Shown piece after piece: positions 50,459-57,786 of a DNA stretch of 64,000 nt (position 1 is the first letter of the stretch; every line of letters starts with the position of its first letter). This stretch comes from Sagittula sp. P11 (GTDB lineage: Bacteria; Pseudomonadota; Alphaproteobacteria; Rhodobacterales; Rhodobacteraceae): NCBI RefSeq assembly GCF_002814095.1, contig NZ_CP021913.1, positions 4,160,501 to 4,224,500 on the forward strand. Reading direction: 5' to 3'. Below the pieces are notes generated by a model. It ran no database searches and was not told where the DNA came from. It saw nothing but the letters and a program-made list of their open reading frames with translations. The position numbers were made by a program, and so were the translations under genes.

Positions 50459-50471
50459 CGGGGGAAAGAAG

Positions 50472-50553
50472 GGCGTATCGCCGTGCCTGCGGCCCGGCGA
50501 TACGCCGGGGGCGCTGCCCCCGGACCCCCGAGGTATTTCGGCCAAGATGAAGG
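50472..50553 (+). repeat. Dispersed 3'-end element, copy B (after olsA)
   Basis: A perfect 12-bp hairpin, GGCGTATCGCCG (50472-50483) with CGGCGATACGCC (50495-50506), is followed by the core CCCCCGGACCCCCGAGGT, then ATTTCGGCC and AAGATGAAGG ending at 50553. The same layout follows typA on the other strand at 26302-26375. It starts fourteen bases after the olsA stop and could act as a terminator. Confidence 0.75.
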
Positions 50554-50572
50554 AGCGGGGCGGGCCCCGGGC

Positions 50573-51196
50573 TCAGCCGGGGATCATGGCGGCCTGCAGG
50601 CGTTTCAGCGCGGCCAGCGGGTCATCGTCGTTCCAGATCTCCTCGCCCACGGCGAAGAAGTCGGCGAAGGGGGCGAGGGTTGCAATGTTCTCGGGGTCGA
50701 GGCCGCCTTCGGCCACGACCGGAACCTCGATCACCTCGGACCACCACTGGAACAGCTCGGTTTCGGCGTGGGCGCCGTCGCCCAGGGCGCCGCCCACCGG
50801 GCCGAAGGTCACGTAATCCGCACCGGCTTCGCCCGCCGACATGCCCTCGTGCCGGGACTGGCCGCAGTGGCAGCCGACGATGGCATCGGGTCCCAGCGTC
50901 TTGCGGGCGGCGCGGACGCCGCGCCCGCCGTCGAGCAGGTGCACACCGTCGAGGCCCAGCCGTTCCGCCAGCACCACGTGGGTGTCGATCACCAGCGCCA
51001 CGTCGGCGGCATGGGCGACCTCGCGCACGGCATCGGCGGCGCGCATCAGGCGGTCCTCGTCGCGGGTGGCCAGCGACAGGCGCAGGCAGGCGATCTCGGC
51101 CCCGTCCAGCACGCGCCTCAGCTCGGCCGGAAAGCGCGAAAGCTCGATTTCCGGCGGGGTGACGAGGTAGATCTGGGGGGTCTCGGGCTGGGTCAT
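50573..51196 (-). CDS. ThiE/TenI-like thiamine phosphate synthase family protein
   Basis: 207 residues, a TIM barrel of the TMP synthase/TenI family: QIYLVTPPEIELSRF opening, the LVIDTHVVLAERLGLDGVHL barrel strand and the late PVVAEGGLDPENIA, then FFAVGEEIW. The phosphate-binding motif usual in ThiE (GPIFPT..K) is altered to FGPVGGALGDG here, so activity as a true thiamine phosphate synthase is doubtful. The start at 51194-51196 follows AGGAGAGG. No other thi gene is near and no TPP riboswitch is visible. Confidence 0.75.
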   Translation of the reverse strand: MTQPETPQIYLVTPPEIELSRFPAELRRVLDGAEIACLRLSLATRDEDRLMRAADAVREVAHAADVALVIDTHVVLAERLGLDGVHLLDGGRGVRAARKTLGPDAIVGCHCGQSRHEGMSAGEAGADYVTFGPVGGALGDGAHAETELFQWWSEVIEVPVVAEGGLDPENIATLAPFADFFAVGEEIWNDDDPLAALKRLQAAMIPG

Positions 51197-51368
51197 CGGG
51201 TCCTCTCCTGACGGAGGCCCTCTTAGCGCGGGATTTTCCGTTTGACCATGGGGATTTGTGGCGGGGTTTCGCGCGTAGCCGCCGGTGAAGGGGGCAATCC
51301 TGCCTCTGGCGGGGGCTTGTGCTGCCGGGGCGGGCGTTCTAGGCGGGGGCGATCGAGACGGAGGGGCC

Positions 51369-52118
51369 ATGACCCGAGGGACACAGCAGCCGGCCATCGT
51401 GCTGGTCCGCCCGCAGATGGGCGAGAACATCGGCGCTGCGGCGCGGGCCATGTGGAATTTCGGGCTGGACCGGATGCGGGTCGTGGGGCCGCGCGACGGC
51501 TGGCCGAACCCGAAGGCGGTGGCCATGGCCTCCGGCGCGGGGCGCCTGCTGGACGAGGCGCAGCACACCGACACGCTGGCCGATGCGCTGGCGGACTGCC
51601 ATTTCGTGCTGGCCACCACGGCGCGGTCGCGCGACCTGACGAAGACGGTCTACGAGCCGCGCGAAGCCATGGCCGAGGCCGCCCGCCGGATCGCCGCGGG
51701 CCAGCGCGTGGCGGTGATGTTCGGCCCCGAGCGCGCGGGGCTGGAGAACGAGGACGTGGCGCAGGCCAGTGCCATCGTCACCGTCCCGGTCAACCCGGAG
51801 TTCTACTCCCTGAACCTCGCGCAATGCGTGCTCCTGATGTCCTACGAATGGCAGCGCGCCACGGCGGAATTTGCGCCCAAGGCGGAGGCGCTGGCAGGGA
51901 CCGAGGTCGCCGAGGGCCACGAGGTCGAGCATCTGGCCCGGCACTACGAGCAGCAGCTGGACGAGGCGGGGTTCTTCTTTCCCGAGACCAAGGCCGAAGG
52001 CATGAAGCTCAACCTGCGCAACATGTGGTCGCGCATGCCGCTCACCCGGGCCGACGTGCAGATGCTGCACGGCATGATGCGCCAGATGGTGCGGTGGGCC
52101 AATAAAAAGGCCGGCTGA
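51369..52118 (+). CDS. SpoU-class RNA 2'-O-methyltransferase (TrmJ-like)
   Basis: 249 residues with the SPOUT trefoil-knot signature: PAIVLVRPQMGENIGAAARAMWNFG, then VMFGPERAGLENEDVAQA and the late PVNPEFYSLNLAQCVLLM. This best fits TrmJ, which methylates tRNA position 32, but a related rRNA target is possible. The start at 51369 was taken over an upstream ATG because family similarity begins at TRGTQQ. The last codons and stop lie within a strong hairpin at 52110-52142 that acts toward the convergent gene. Confidence 0.88.
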   Translation: MTRGTQQPAIVLVRPQMGENIGAAARAMWNFGLDRMRVVGPRDGWPNPKAVAMASGAGRLLDEAQHTDTLADALADCHFVLATTARSRDLTKTVYEPREAMAEAARRIAAGQRVAVMFGPERAGLENEDVAQASAIVTVPVNPEFYSLNLAQCVLLMSYEWQRATAEFAPKAEALAGTEVAEGHEVEHLARHYEQQLDEAGFFFPETKAEGMKLNLRNMWSRMPLTRADVQMLHGMMRQMVRWANKKAG

Positions 52119-52142
52119 TCCTTGGGGGGGATCAGCCGGCCA
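52100..52142 (-). terminator. Terminator of the SH3 gene overlapping the 3' end of trmJ-like gene
   Basis: GGCCGGCTGATCC at 52110-52122 and GGATCAGCCGGCC at 52130-52142 form a perfect 13-bp stem with a 7-base loop. On the minus strand CTTTTTATTGG follows. The left arm covers the last codons and the stop of the TrmJ-like gene. Confidence 0.8.
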
Positions 52143-52195
52143 GTCAGCCGGGCCGGACAGGGAGGAAACCGGCCTGCTGGGGACGTCGTGCCGCG

Positions 52196-52522
52196 TCAGT
52201 AGCTGTAGCCGTTGGGCCGGTAGCTGGGCTGGCGGTAGGTGTTCTTCGGTTGGGCGGCGCGCGGTGCGCAGGCCTGACCCCGCAGGTATTTCGCGGAGAC
52301 CCAGTAATAGGCGTTGTGCCAGGTCACCTTGGCCCAGCCGTTGGCGTAACCCACGGCGTTCAGCTCGGTGCAGGCGGGGAAGGTGGTGACCTTTGCGTAG
52401 TGCGTGCCCGGCCCGCTGCGAGCGTTCAGCGCGCTGCCGCCCACCCAGACCTGATCGGCCAGGGCCGCCGTTCCCGCAAGGCTCGCTGTGGCGATGGCGG
52501 CGGAAAGCAGGATCGTCTTCAT
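52196..52522 (-). CDS. Exported SH3-domain (SH3b) protein
   Basis: 108 residues with a signal peptide ending near GTAALA. The mature part is one bacterial SH3 domain: VWVGGSALNARSGPGTHYAK, then ELNAVGYANGWAKVTW and the late YYWVSAKYLRG, with three cysteines in the mature chain. Such domains bind peptidoglycan or partner proteins in the periplasm. A tail rich in Pro, Tyr and Arg follows. The terminator at 52100-52142 ends its transcript. Confidence 0.85.
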   Translation of the reverse strand: MKTILLSAAIATASLAGTAALADQVWVGGSALNARSGPGTHYAKVTTFPACTELNAVGYANGWAKVTWHNAYYWVSAKYLRGQACAPRAAQPKNTYRQPSYRPNGYSY

Positions 52523-52775
52523 CGGGGCACCCTCGTTTGCAAATCATCGACTGACGGTCGGCGTATGGCCGCTTGACGTGAAGGTAGGGCCGGGAAGGCG
52601 GAACGCGTAGTCCGGAAGTCCTGACTGGTGGAATTCCCGACCCCGCCCTTGACGTGGCGGCCCCCGGGTCCATGGCGCGCTGGCGGGGCGACCTGCCGGG
52701 TCAATCGGGCGCGGCTCTGGCGCTTGAAGCCCGCCCGAACGCGGCTATGTTGGCGAAGCGAAAAAGGAGACCGGA

Positions 52776-54092
52776 ATGGCCGAGAAACGCAAGCTCTTCG
52801 AGGAGGTTGGCGCCGAGACGCCGAAACAGGCCCCCACCGGCGGGATGATCGACAAGGCAAGCCGCGGCGCGCGCGGGGCGATCCGGATCTGGCTGATGGT
52901 GCTCTTTGTGCTGGTCGTGGTGATGATCGCCGTGGGCGGGCTGACCCGGCTGACCGACAGCGGCCTGTCGATCACGGAATGGAAGCCGGTCACCGGGGCG
53001 CTGCCGCCGATGTCGGAAGCCGCCTGGACGGCCGAGTTCGACAAGTACCGCGAGATCCCGGAATACCAGTTGCAGAACAAGGGCATGTCCATGTCCGAGT
53101 TCAAGACGATCTACTGGTGGGAATGGGGCCACCGGCAGCTTGGCCGGCTGATCGGCGTCGTCTGGGCGCTTGGCTTCTTCGGGTTCCTGCTGGCCGGCCG
53201 GATGCCGCGCGGCACCTCGGGCATCGGACTTCTGTACGGCGGCATAGCCTCGCTCGGCATCGGTGCGCTGGCCATAGCGGGCAGCATCGCGGGCCTCCTG
53301 CCGCTGGACACCAACGGCCTCGTCGCGGCGATGATCGCGGCGCTGGTGGTGTTCCTCCTCGGCTTCATGCGCGAGGAGGCGCCGGACTGGATCCCGCGCC
53401 TGCTGTTCATCGGTCTGCTCGGCGCGCTGCAGGGCGCGGTCGGCTGGTGGATGGTGCATTCCGGCCTGTCCGGCGAACGGCTCGACGTGGCCTCCTACCG
53501 GCTGGCGACGCACCTTGGCGTGGCCTTCGTCATCCTCGGCTACATCGCGTGGTACACTTACGCGCTCGCCCGTCCGGAGCGTGACCTGATGCAGGCCCGC
53601 AGGCTGGGCGAGGCCAAGCTCTTCGGCATGACCACGGGCCTTCTGCACTTTGCCTTCCTGCAGATCCTGCTGGGCGCGCTGGTGGCGGGCATCGACGCGG
53701 GCCGCAACTACCCGAGCTGGCCGCTGATGGAAGGCGGGCTCTGGCCGTCGGACATGTTCGTCGAAAGCCCGGCCTGGCGGAACTTCTTCGAGAACCCCGG
53801 CCTCGTGCAGTTCATGCACCGCATGGCGGGCTACCTGCTCTTTGCCTTCGGCGTCGTGGTCTGGCTGAGGGGCCGCCGCTCGGCCAATTCCGACACCCGT
53901 TACCGCTACAATGCGATGTTCGCCATGTTGCTCCTGCAGGTGGTCATCGGTATCGTTACGGTTGTGTATATGGCACCGTTGCACATCGCGATCCTTCACC
54001 AGTTCGGTGCCGTCCTTCTTTGGGCACTGATCCTGCGCGCAAGGTTTGCGGCACGCTACCCGGTGCCCCAGTCTGTCAGGGGACCCAAGTGA
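52776..54092 (+). CDS. ctaA: Heme A synthase (CtaA/Cox15) with an inserted membrane segment
   Basis: 438 residues. It converts heme O to heme A for cytochrome oxidase. Family motifs are GGLTRLTDSGLSITEWKP, YWWEWGHRQLGRLIGVVW with heme-ligand His119, LQGAVGWWMVHSGL, the later FMHRMAGYLLF and ILHQFGAVLLW histidines. The usual alphaproteobacterial form is about 380 residues; residues of roughly 147-204 (53214-53387) look inserted between RMPRG and WIPRLL and carry two hydrophobic stretches, an even number, so later topology is kept. AAGGAG precedes the ATG. The stop overlaps the next gene by four bases. Confidence 0.9.
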   Translation: MAEKRKLFEEVGAETPKQAPTGGMIDKASRGARGAIRIWLMVLFVLVVVMIAVGGLTRLTDSGLSITEWKPVTGALPPMSEAAWTAEFDKYREIPEYQLQNKGMSMSEFKTIYWWEWGHRQLGRLIGVVWALGFFGFLLAGRMPRGTSGIGLLYGGIASLGIGALAIAGSIAGLLPLDTNGLVAAMIAALVVFLLGFMREEAPDWIPRLLFIGLLGALQGAVGWWMVHSGLSGERLDVASYRLATHLGVAFVILGYIAWYTYALARPERDLMQARRLGEAKLFGMTTGLLHFAFLQILLGALVAGIDAGRNYPSWPLMEGGLWPSDMFVESPAWRNFFENPGLVQFMHRMAGYLLFAFGVVVWLRGRRSANSDTRYRYNAMFAMLLLQVVIGIVTVVYMAPLHIAILHQFGAVLLWALILRARFAARYPVPQSVRGPK

Positions 54093-55570
54093 CACTCCAA
54101 GCTTTTAACGAGTTGATGGCCTTCCAGCGCGACACCGAAGCGCTGGCCCAGATCGCGGGACGTCTGTCCTGGGATCAGGAAACGATGATGCCGCGCGGTG
54201 CGGCGGACCAGCGCAGCGACGAACGCGCGGCGATGGAGGCGGTGCTCCACCAGCGCCGCATCGACCCGCGCGTGCGCGACTGGCTCGAGGCGATCCCGAC
54301 CGATGGCCTGTCGGAGCAGGACCGCGCCAAGCTGCGGCTCATCCGGCGCGACCACGACCGCGCCGCCAAGGTGCCCGAACGGCTGGCGTCGGAGATCGCG
54401 CGCACCGTCAGCCGGGGCCATGTCACCTGGGCGGAGGCGCGCGCCGACGACGACTTTGCCTCCTTCGCGCCGGTCCTGTCGGAGATCCTGAAACTGCGGC
54501 AGGAAGAAGCCGCGGCGCTGGCCTGCGGCGGCGACCTCTACGATGCGCTGCTGGACAAGTACGAACCGGAGGCGCGCGCCGAGGACCTCGTCGCCATGTT
54601 CGGCGCGCTCAGGCCGCGGCTGGTGGCGCTGCGCGAGGCGGTGCTGTCGAAACCCGCGCTGCCCGGCCTGACGAAATCCTTCAACGAGCAGGGGCAGATG
54701 AAGCTCGCCCGCCTGCTGGCGAAGACCTTCGGCTACGACTTCCGCCGGGGGCGCGTCGACAAGGCGGTGCACCCGTTCTCCTCCGGCTCCGGCGACGACG
54801 TGCGCATCACCACGCGCACCGTGCCGCTCGACCCGTTCAACTGTCTCTACTCGACGATCCACGAGGTCGGCCATGCCGCCTACGAACAGAACGTCGATCC
54901 GTCCTACCGCCTGACGCCGCTGGGGCAGGGTGTGTCGATGGGCGTGCACGAATCGCAAAGCCGGATCTACGAGAACCAGCTTGGCCGCTCGCGCGCCTTC
55001 TGTGGCTGGCTCTACCACCAGATGCGCGACACCTTCGGCGACTTCGGCATCCCCGACGAGGACACCTTCTACGGCGCCGTGAACCAGGTGCGGAACGGCT
55101 ACATCCGGACAGAGGCGGACGAACTGCAGTACAACCTGCACGTGCTGCTGCGCTTCGACCTCGAACGCGCGCTGGTGGCGGGCGACCTGAACGTCAACGA
55201 CCTCGAAACCGCGTGGAACGACCGGTTCAAGGCCGATTTCGGGTTCGAGGTCGACAAGCCGTCTAACGGCGTCCTGCAGGATGTGCACTGGTCGGCGGGC
55301 CTTTTCGGCTACTTCCCGACCTACAGCCTCGGCAACGTCTATGCGGGCTGCCTGCACAAGGCGCTGACCGAAGCGGTGCCGGACCTCGACGCGCAACTGG
55401 CGCGCGGCGATACCTCTGCCGCGACGGCCTGGCTCAGGGACAACCTCCAGCACCACGGCAGCCTCTACCAGCCGCGCGCGCTGATCGAGAAGGCGACCGG
55501 CAGCGCCCCTTCGGAGGAACCACTGCTCGATTACCTCGAAGCGAAGTTCACCGCGCTCTACGATCTCTAG
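54089..55570 (+). CDS. M32 family metallocarboxypeptidase
   Basis: 493 residues, all-helical, of the M32 carboxypeptidase family. The zinc site HEVGH is at 258-262 in TIHEVGHAAYEQN; the family opening is GRLSWDQETMMPRGAADQRS and the late VDKPSNGVLQDVHWSAGLFGYFPTY segment matches. These enzymes remove C-terminal residues from peptides with a preference that excludes acidic side chains. The start is GTG at 54089 overlapping the ctaA stop, implying coupled translation. A symmetrical terminator follows. Confidence 0.9.
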   Translation: MTLQAFNELMAFQRDTEALAQIAGRLSWDQETMMPRGAADQRSDERAAMEAVLHQRRIDPRVRDWLEAIPTDGLSEQDRAKLRLIRRDHDRAAKVPERLASEIARTVSRGHVTWAEARADDDFASFAPVLSEILKLRQEEAAALACGGDLYDALLDKYEPEARAEDLVAMFGALRPRLVALREAVLSKPALPGLTKSFNEQGQMKLARLLAKTFGYDFRRGRVDKAVHPFSSGSGDDVRITTRTVPLDPFNCLYSTIHEVGHAAYEQNVDPSYRLTPLGQGVSMGVHESQSRIYENQLGRSRAFCGWLYHQMRDTFGDFGIPDEDTFYGAVNQVRNGYIRTEADELQYNLHVLLRFDLERALVAGDLNVNDLETAWNDRFKADFGFEVDKPSNGVLQDVHWSAGLFGYFPTYSLGNVYAGCLHKALTEAVPDLDAQLARGDTSAATAWLRDNLQHHGSLYQPRALIEKATGSAPSEEPLLDYLEAKFTALYDL

Positions 55571-55576
55571 CCGTTC

Positions 55577-55604
55577 GCGGGCGTGTCGCCACCGGCACGC
55601 CCGC
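55577..55604. terminator. Bidirectional hairpin between carboxypeptidase and DUF6614-like genes
   Basis: GCGGGCGTG at 55577-55585 and CACGCCCGC at 55596-55604 form a perfect 9-bp stem between convergent genes; no U-tract follows. Confidence 0.5.
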
Positions 55605-55621
55605 CCACAGGCCGCGCGGCC

Positions 55622-55972
55622 TCAGATCAGCGCCATGCGTTCCGCGCGCTCCGGGTCGGGGAAGGGGCGGTAAAGCCCGGTCTCCGCCACCGCGATCAGT
55701 TCGTGCACCGCGCGGTACAGCCCCTCCACCGTGTCGTCATGGGCGCCAAGCGCCCGGAACGCCTTGTCCAGCTGGGTCATGTCCTTTACCTCGATCTCCA
55801 GCAGGAAATCGCGGTGCGCGCCAGAGGCGAGGTTCAGCTTGCGGCGCATCAGGCGCCAGCTTTCGATCGCGCCGATGGCCCGCAGATGGGACATCCAGTC
55901 ATCCAGCGCCTTGGCAAAGACAAGCGCCTTGGCGTCGTTCTTCAGGTCGATTGCACAGGTGTACAGGTTCAT
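55622..55972 (-). CDS. DUF6614-like small protein
   Basis: 116 residues. The sequence MNLYTCAIDLKNDAKALVFA, then LMRRKLNLASGAHRDFLLEIEV and the end LYRPFPDPERAERMALI are of a type common in Rhodobacterales that I associate with DUF6614. It looks like a ferredoxin-fold, probably dimeric, cytosolic protein of unknown function. The ATG at 55970-55972 follows a strong GGAGGAG; an upstream ATG ten codons earlier is less likely. Confidence 0.75.
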   Translation of the reverse strand: MNLYTCAIDLKNDAKALVFAKALDDWMSHLRAIGAIESWRLMRRKLNLASGAHRDFLLEIEVKDMTQLDKAFRALGAHDDTVEGLYRAVHELIAVAETGLYRPFPDPERAERMALI

Positions 55973-56029
55973 CGCATCTCCTCCGACCGGGCAGGAGTGC
56001 ACCCGTTTGCCTTTCAGCCGGGTTAAGAC

Positions 56030-56058
56030 AAAAAAAGAGGTGGCTCCGAAGAGCCACC
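56030..56058 (-). terminator. Strong intrinsic terminator of the small membrane protein gene
   Basis: On the minus strand GGTGGCTC-TTCG-GAGCCACC forms a perfect 8-bp stem with a stable UUCG tetraloop, followed by TCTTTTTTTG. It lies 40 bases below the stop of the gene at 56099-56491. Confidence 0.9.
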
Positions 56059-56098
56059 CTCAGTCGGTGTAGTACAGGGAAATACTTGCTCAAATGTC

Positions 56099-56491
56099 TT
56101 AAAGCGCCACGCGCCAGCCACCACGCACAAGGCTGTAGTGACCGCCACCGGCAAGGATAACGGGAAGGGCCAGTCCGGCCACGATGGCCACGCTCAGCAG
56201 CGAATGCGCCGTCAGCCGGTCGAGACCGGGCAGCAGCAGCGCCATCGCGCCGTAGATCGTCAGCCCCAGCGCCGCCACGATACGGGTGCGGACGCCGAAC
56301 ATCAGCCAGACAGAGATGACCCAGAGCAGGCCGGACATGATCGTCCCGGCCAAGGCGGTATGGGTGTCATTCAGGGAAAGCGCGCCATGCGACTGGGAGG
56401 AAAGGAGGATGTGCTCGGACGCGGTGTACGCCAGGGCACCGGCCAAGGAGATGCGCAAACCGCACATCAGACCGTCGAGGGTCTTTGCCAT
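56099..56491 (-). CDS. Unrecognised small membrane protein, four helices
   Basis: 130 residues with four hydrophobic segments at about 12-28, 46-66, 71-89 and 96-116, short loops, and no large soluble part. Size and layout loosely recall DoxX-type proteins, but no diagnostic residue is visible, so no function is proposed. AGCAGGT precedes the ATG at 56489-56491. A cluster of TTAA boxes at 56521-56546 stands 30 bases upstream of the start and may control it. A strong terminator follows. Confidence 0.75.
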   Translation of the reverse strand: MAKTLDGLMCGLRISLAGALAYTASEHILLSSQSHGALSLNDTHTALAGTIMSGLLWVISVWLMFGVRTRIVAALGLTIYGAMALLLPGLDRLTAHSLLSVAIVAGLALPVILAGGGHYSLVRGGWRVAL

Positions 56492-56520
56492 GAATGTTAC
56501 CTGCTCGCATTTTTTGCTTT

Positions 56521-56546
56521 GTTAAGGAATGTTAATCATCCTTAAC
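56521..56546. promoter_or_regulatory. Three TTAA boxes at 10-bp spacing in an inverted repeat
   Basis: GTTAAGGA (56521-56528) and TCCTTAAC (56539-56546) are a perfect inverted repeat, with a third TTAA at 56532-56535 in the spacer. The three TTAA cores start at 56522, 56532 and 56542, so each is one helical turn from the next. It lies 30 bases upstream of the small membrane protein gene. Confidence 0.5.
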
Positions 56547-56593
56547 GTGTTTTCAATTGCGAGATCGGTAAACCTGACGTTGCAGAAATGAAA

Positions 56594-57451
56594 TTACTCT
56601 GCGGCGGCGCGCTCGGTCCTTGTGGTCTCGATGTCCTCGAAACAGCCCAGGACGAAGTCGACGGTGTTGCGGATCACTGGGTCGTCGCGGCGGGTTTCGT
56701 GGTAGAACATCCACACCTCGATCACATGCGGCGGCCTCTCCGGATCGTAGGCCACCAGCTCCGGATCGTTCATCCCGACGAGGTCGGGCAGGGGGGCCGC
56801 CAGCCCCGCGGCCTTGGCGACGCTGATGATGGCATCCGCGCTGCTCACCCGGATCTTGGGCGGCTTGCCAAAGGCGTCGAAGCCGAATTTCTGGAACGGC
56901 ATGTCATCCATCTGGGCGCTGTAGCCCGCCCAGTTCTTCGGCTCGGGCACGCCTGCGGGGCGGTAGAGGCGCACGGGCAGGCGGCCCACCCGGCGCGTCA
57001 CAACGCGGCCCTCGGCGGGCCGGTTCGTCTGGATGACGATGTCATGATCCCCGAGCCCGTCCTTGAAGACGCGGTCGGTCAGGTGCAGTTCGATCCCGTC
57101 CAAGAGGTCGCCGTAGCGATTCATGCCGGGGATCAGGATGTTGCGCGCGATGAAGGGGACAGAGCCCAGCCTCAGCGGAATCGGCGCGGCGTCCGTCCCG
57201 ACGCGGCTGTGAAGCGCGGTCTGGATCTGGCCGTCGAAGGTCTGGGCGATCTGGATCAGGCCCTTCACCGCCTCGGATGGCTGCCAGCCGCCGGGCGTCT
57301 TGATGAAGGCCGCCTCTCCCAGCGTCTCCGACAGCCTGTCGATCCGGCGGGATACGGTGGCGGTGTTGGTGCCCAGCATCAGGGCGGCCGCCTTCATCGT
57401 GCCGGTGCGGGCCAGGGCCACGAGAAACCTCAGATCGTCCCAGTTTTCCAT
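56594..57451 (-). CDS. LysR family transcriptional regulator
   Basis: 285 residues. The N-terminal winged helix is clear (DLRFLVALARTGTMKAAALML, then TVSRRIDRLSETLGEAAFIKT), and the remainder is a type 2 periplasmic-binding-like effector domain. The target genes are unknown; LysR regulators often control a divergent neighbour but none is present, since gyrA lies upstream on the same strand. No close partner enzyme suggests an effector. Confidence 0.9.
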   Translation of the reverse strand: MENWDDLRFLVALARTGTMKAAALMLGTNTATVSRRIDRLSETLGEAAFIKTPGGWQPSEAVKGLIQIAQTFDGQIQTALHSRVGTDAAPIPLRLGSVPFIARNILIPGMNRYGDLLDGIELHLTDRVFKDGLGDHDIVIQTNRPAEGRVVTRRVGRLPVRLYRPAGVPEPKNWAGYSAQMDDMPFQKFGFDAFGKPPKIRVSSADAIISVAKAAGLAAPLPDLVGMNDPELVAYDPERPPHVIEVWMFYHETRRDDPVIRNTVDFVLGCFEDIETTRTERAAAE

Positions 57452-57786
57452 TGCAGTTTCCCGAGGGCCAGCCTGGCAGGTTTGAGGGGTGAAGACCCGG
57501 TTTGCAGGACGTGATGCCCGCCAGGGCGCCGCACGTTTCCATAAACTTTAGGTAGATCGAGACAAAGCTGCAATGACGACTTTGCGAAATATGCACGGCA
57601 CCGACGTCTCGAAAGTATAGGCGGCATGTACCTGTTTTCGTTGTTTAAACCAATCGTGAACCAAAAGTTAACGCAGCGGAAACTACATCCAAAGGTTGAT
57701 TCGACCGGGCGGAAAACGGTTGCCGGAACAGCAAACGGCCCGGCGCAGGGCCGGGCCGTGACGATCTCTCGCATAGGCCGACTGTG
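57452..57786. other. Intergenic region between the LysR gene and gyrA
   Basis: 335 bases, both flanking genes on the minus strand. It holds the gyrA terminator hairpin (57735-57759), a GTTTAAAC palindrome at 57642-57649, and TGAA-CCAAAAG-TTAAC at 57657-57672, one base from the CtrA consensus. The promoter of the LysR gene should lie here, but I cannot place it. Confidence 0.45.
57735..57759 (-). terminator. Terminator hairpin after gyrA
   Basis: ACGGCCCGGC at 57735-57744 and GCCGGGCCGT at 57750-57759 form a perfect 10-bp stem with a 5-base loop, followed on the minus strand by TTGCTGTT. It lies about 30 bases below the gyrA stop. Confidence 0.7.

Noticed and set aside
51197-51368. A TPP riboswitch before the ThiE-like gene
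   Set aside because: No CUGAGA or ACC..GAU core on the minus strand, and the ribosome site sits directly at the start.
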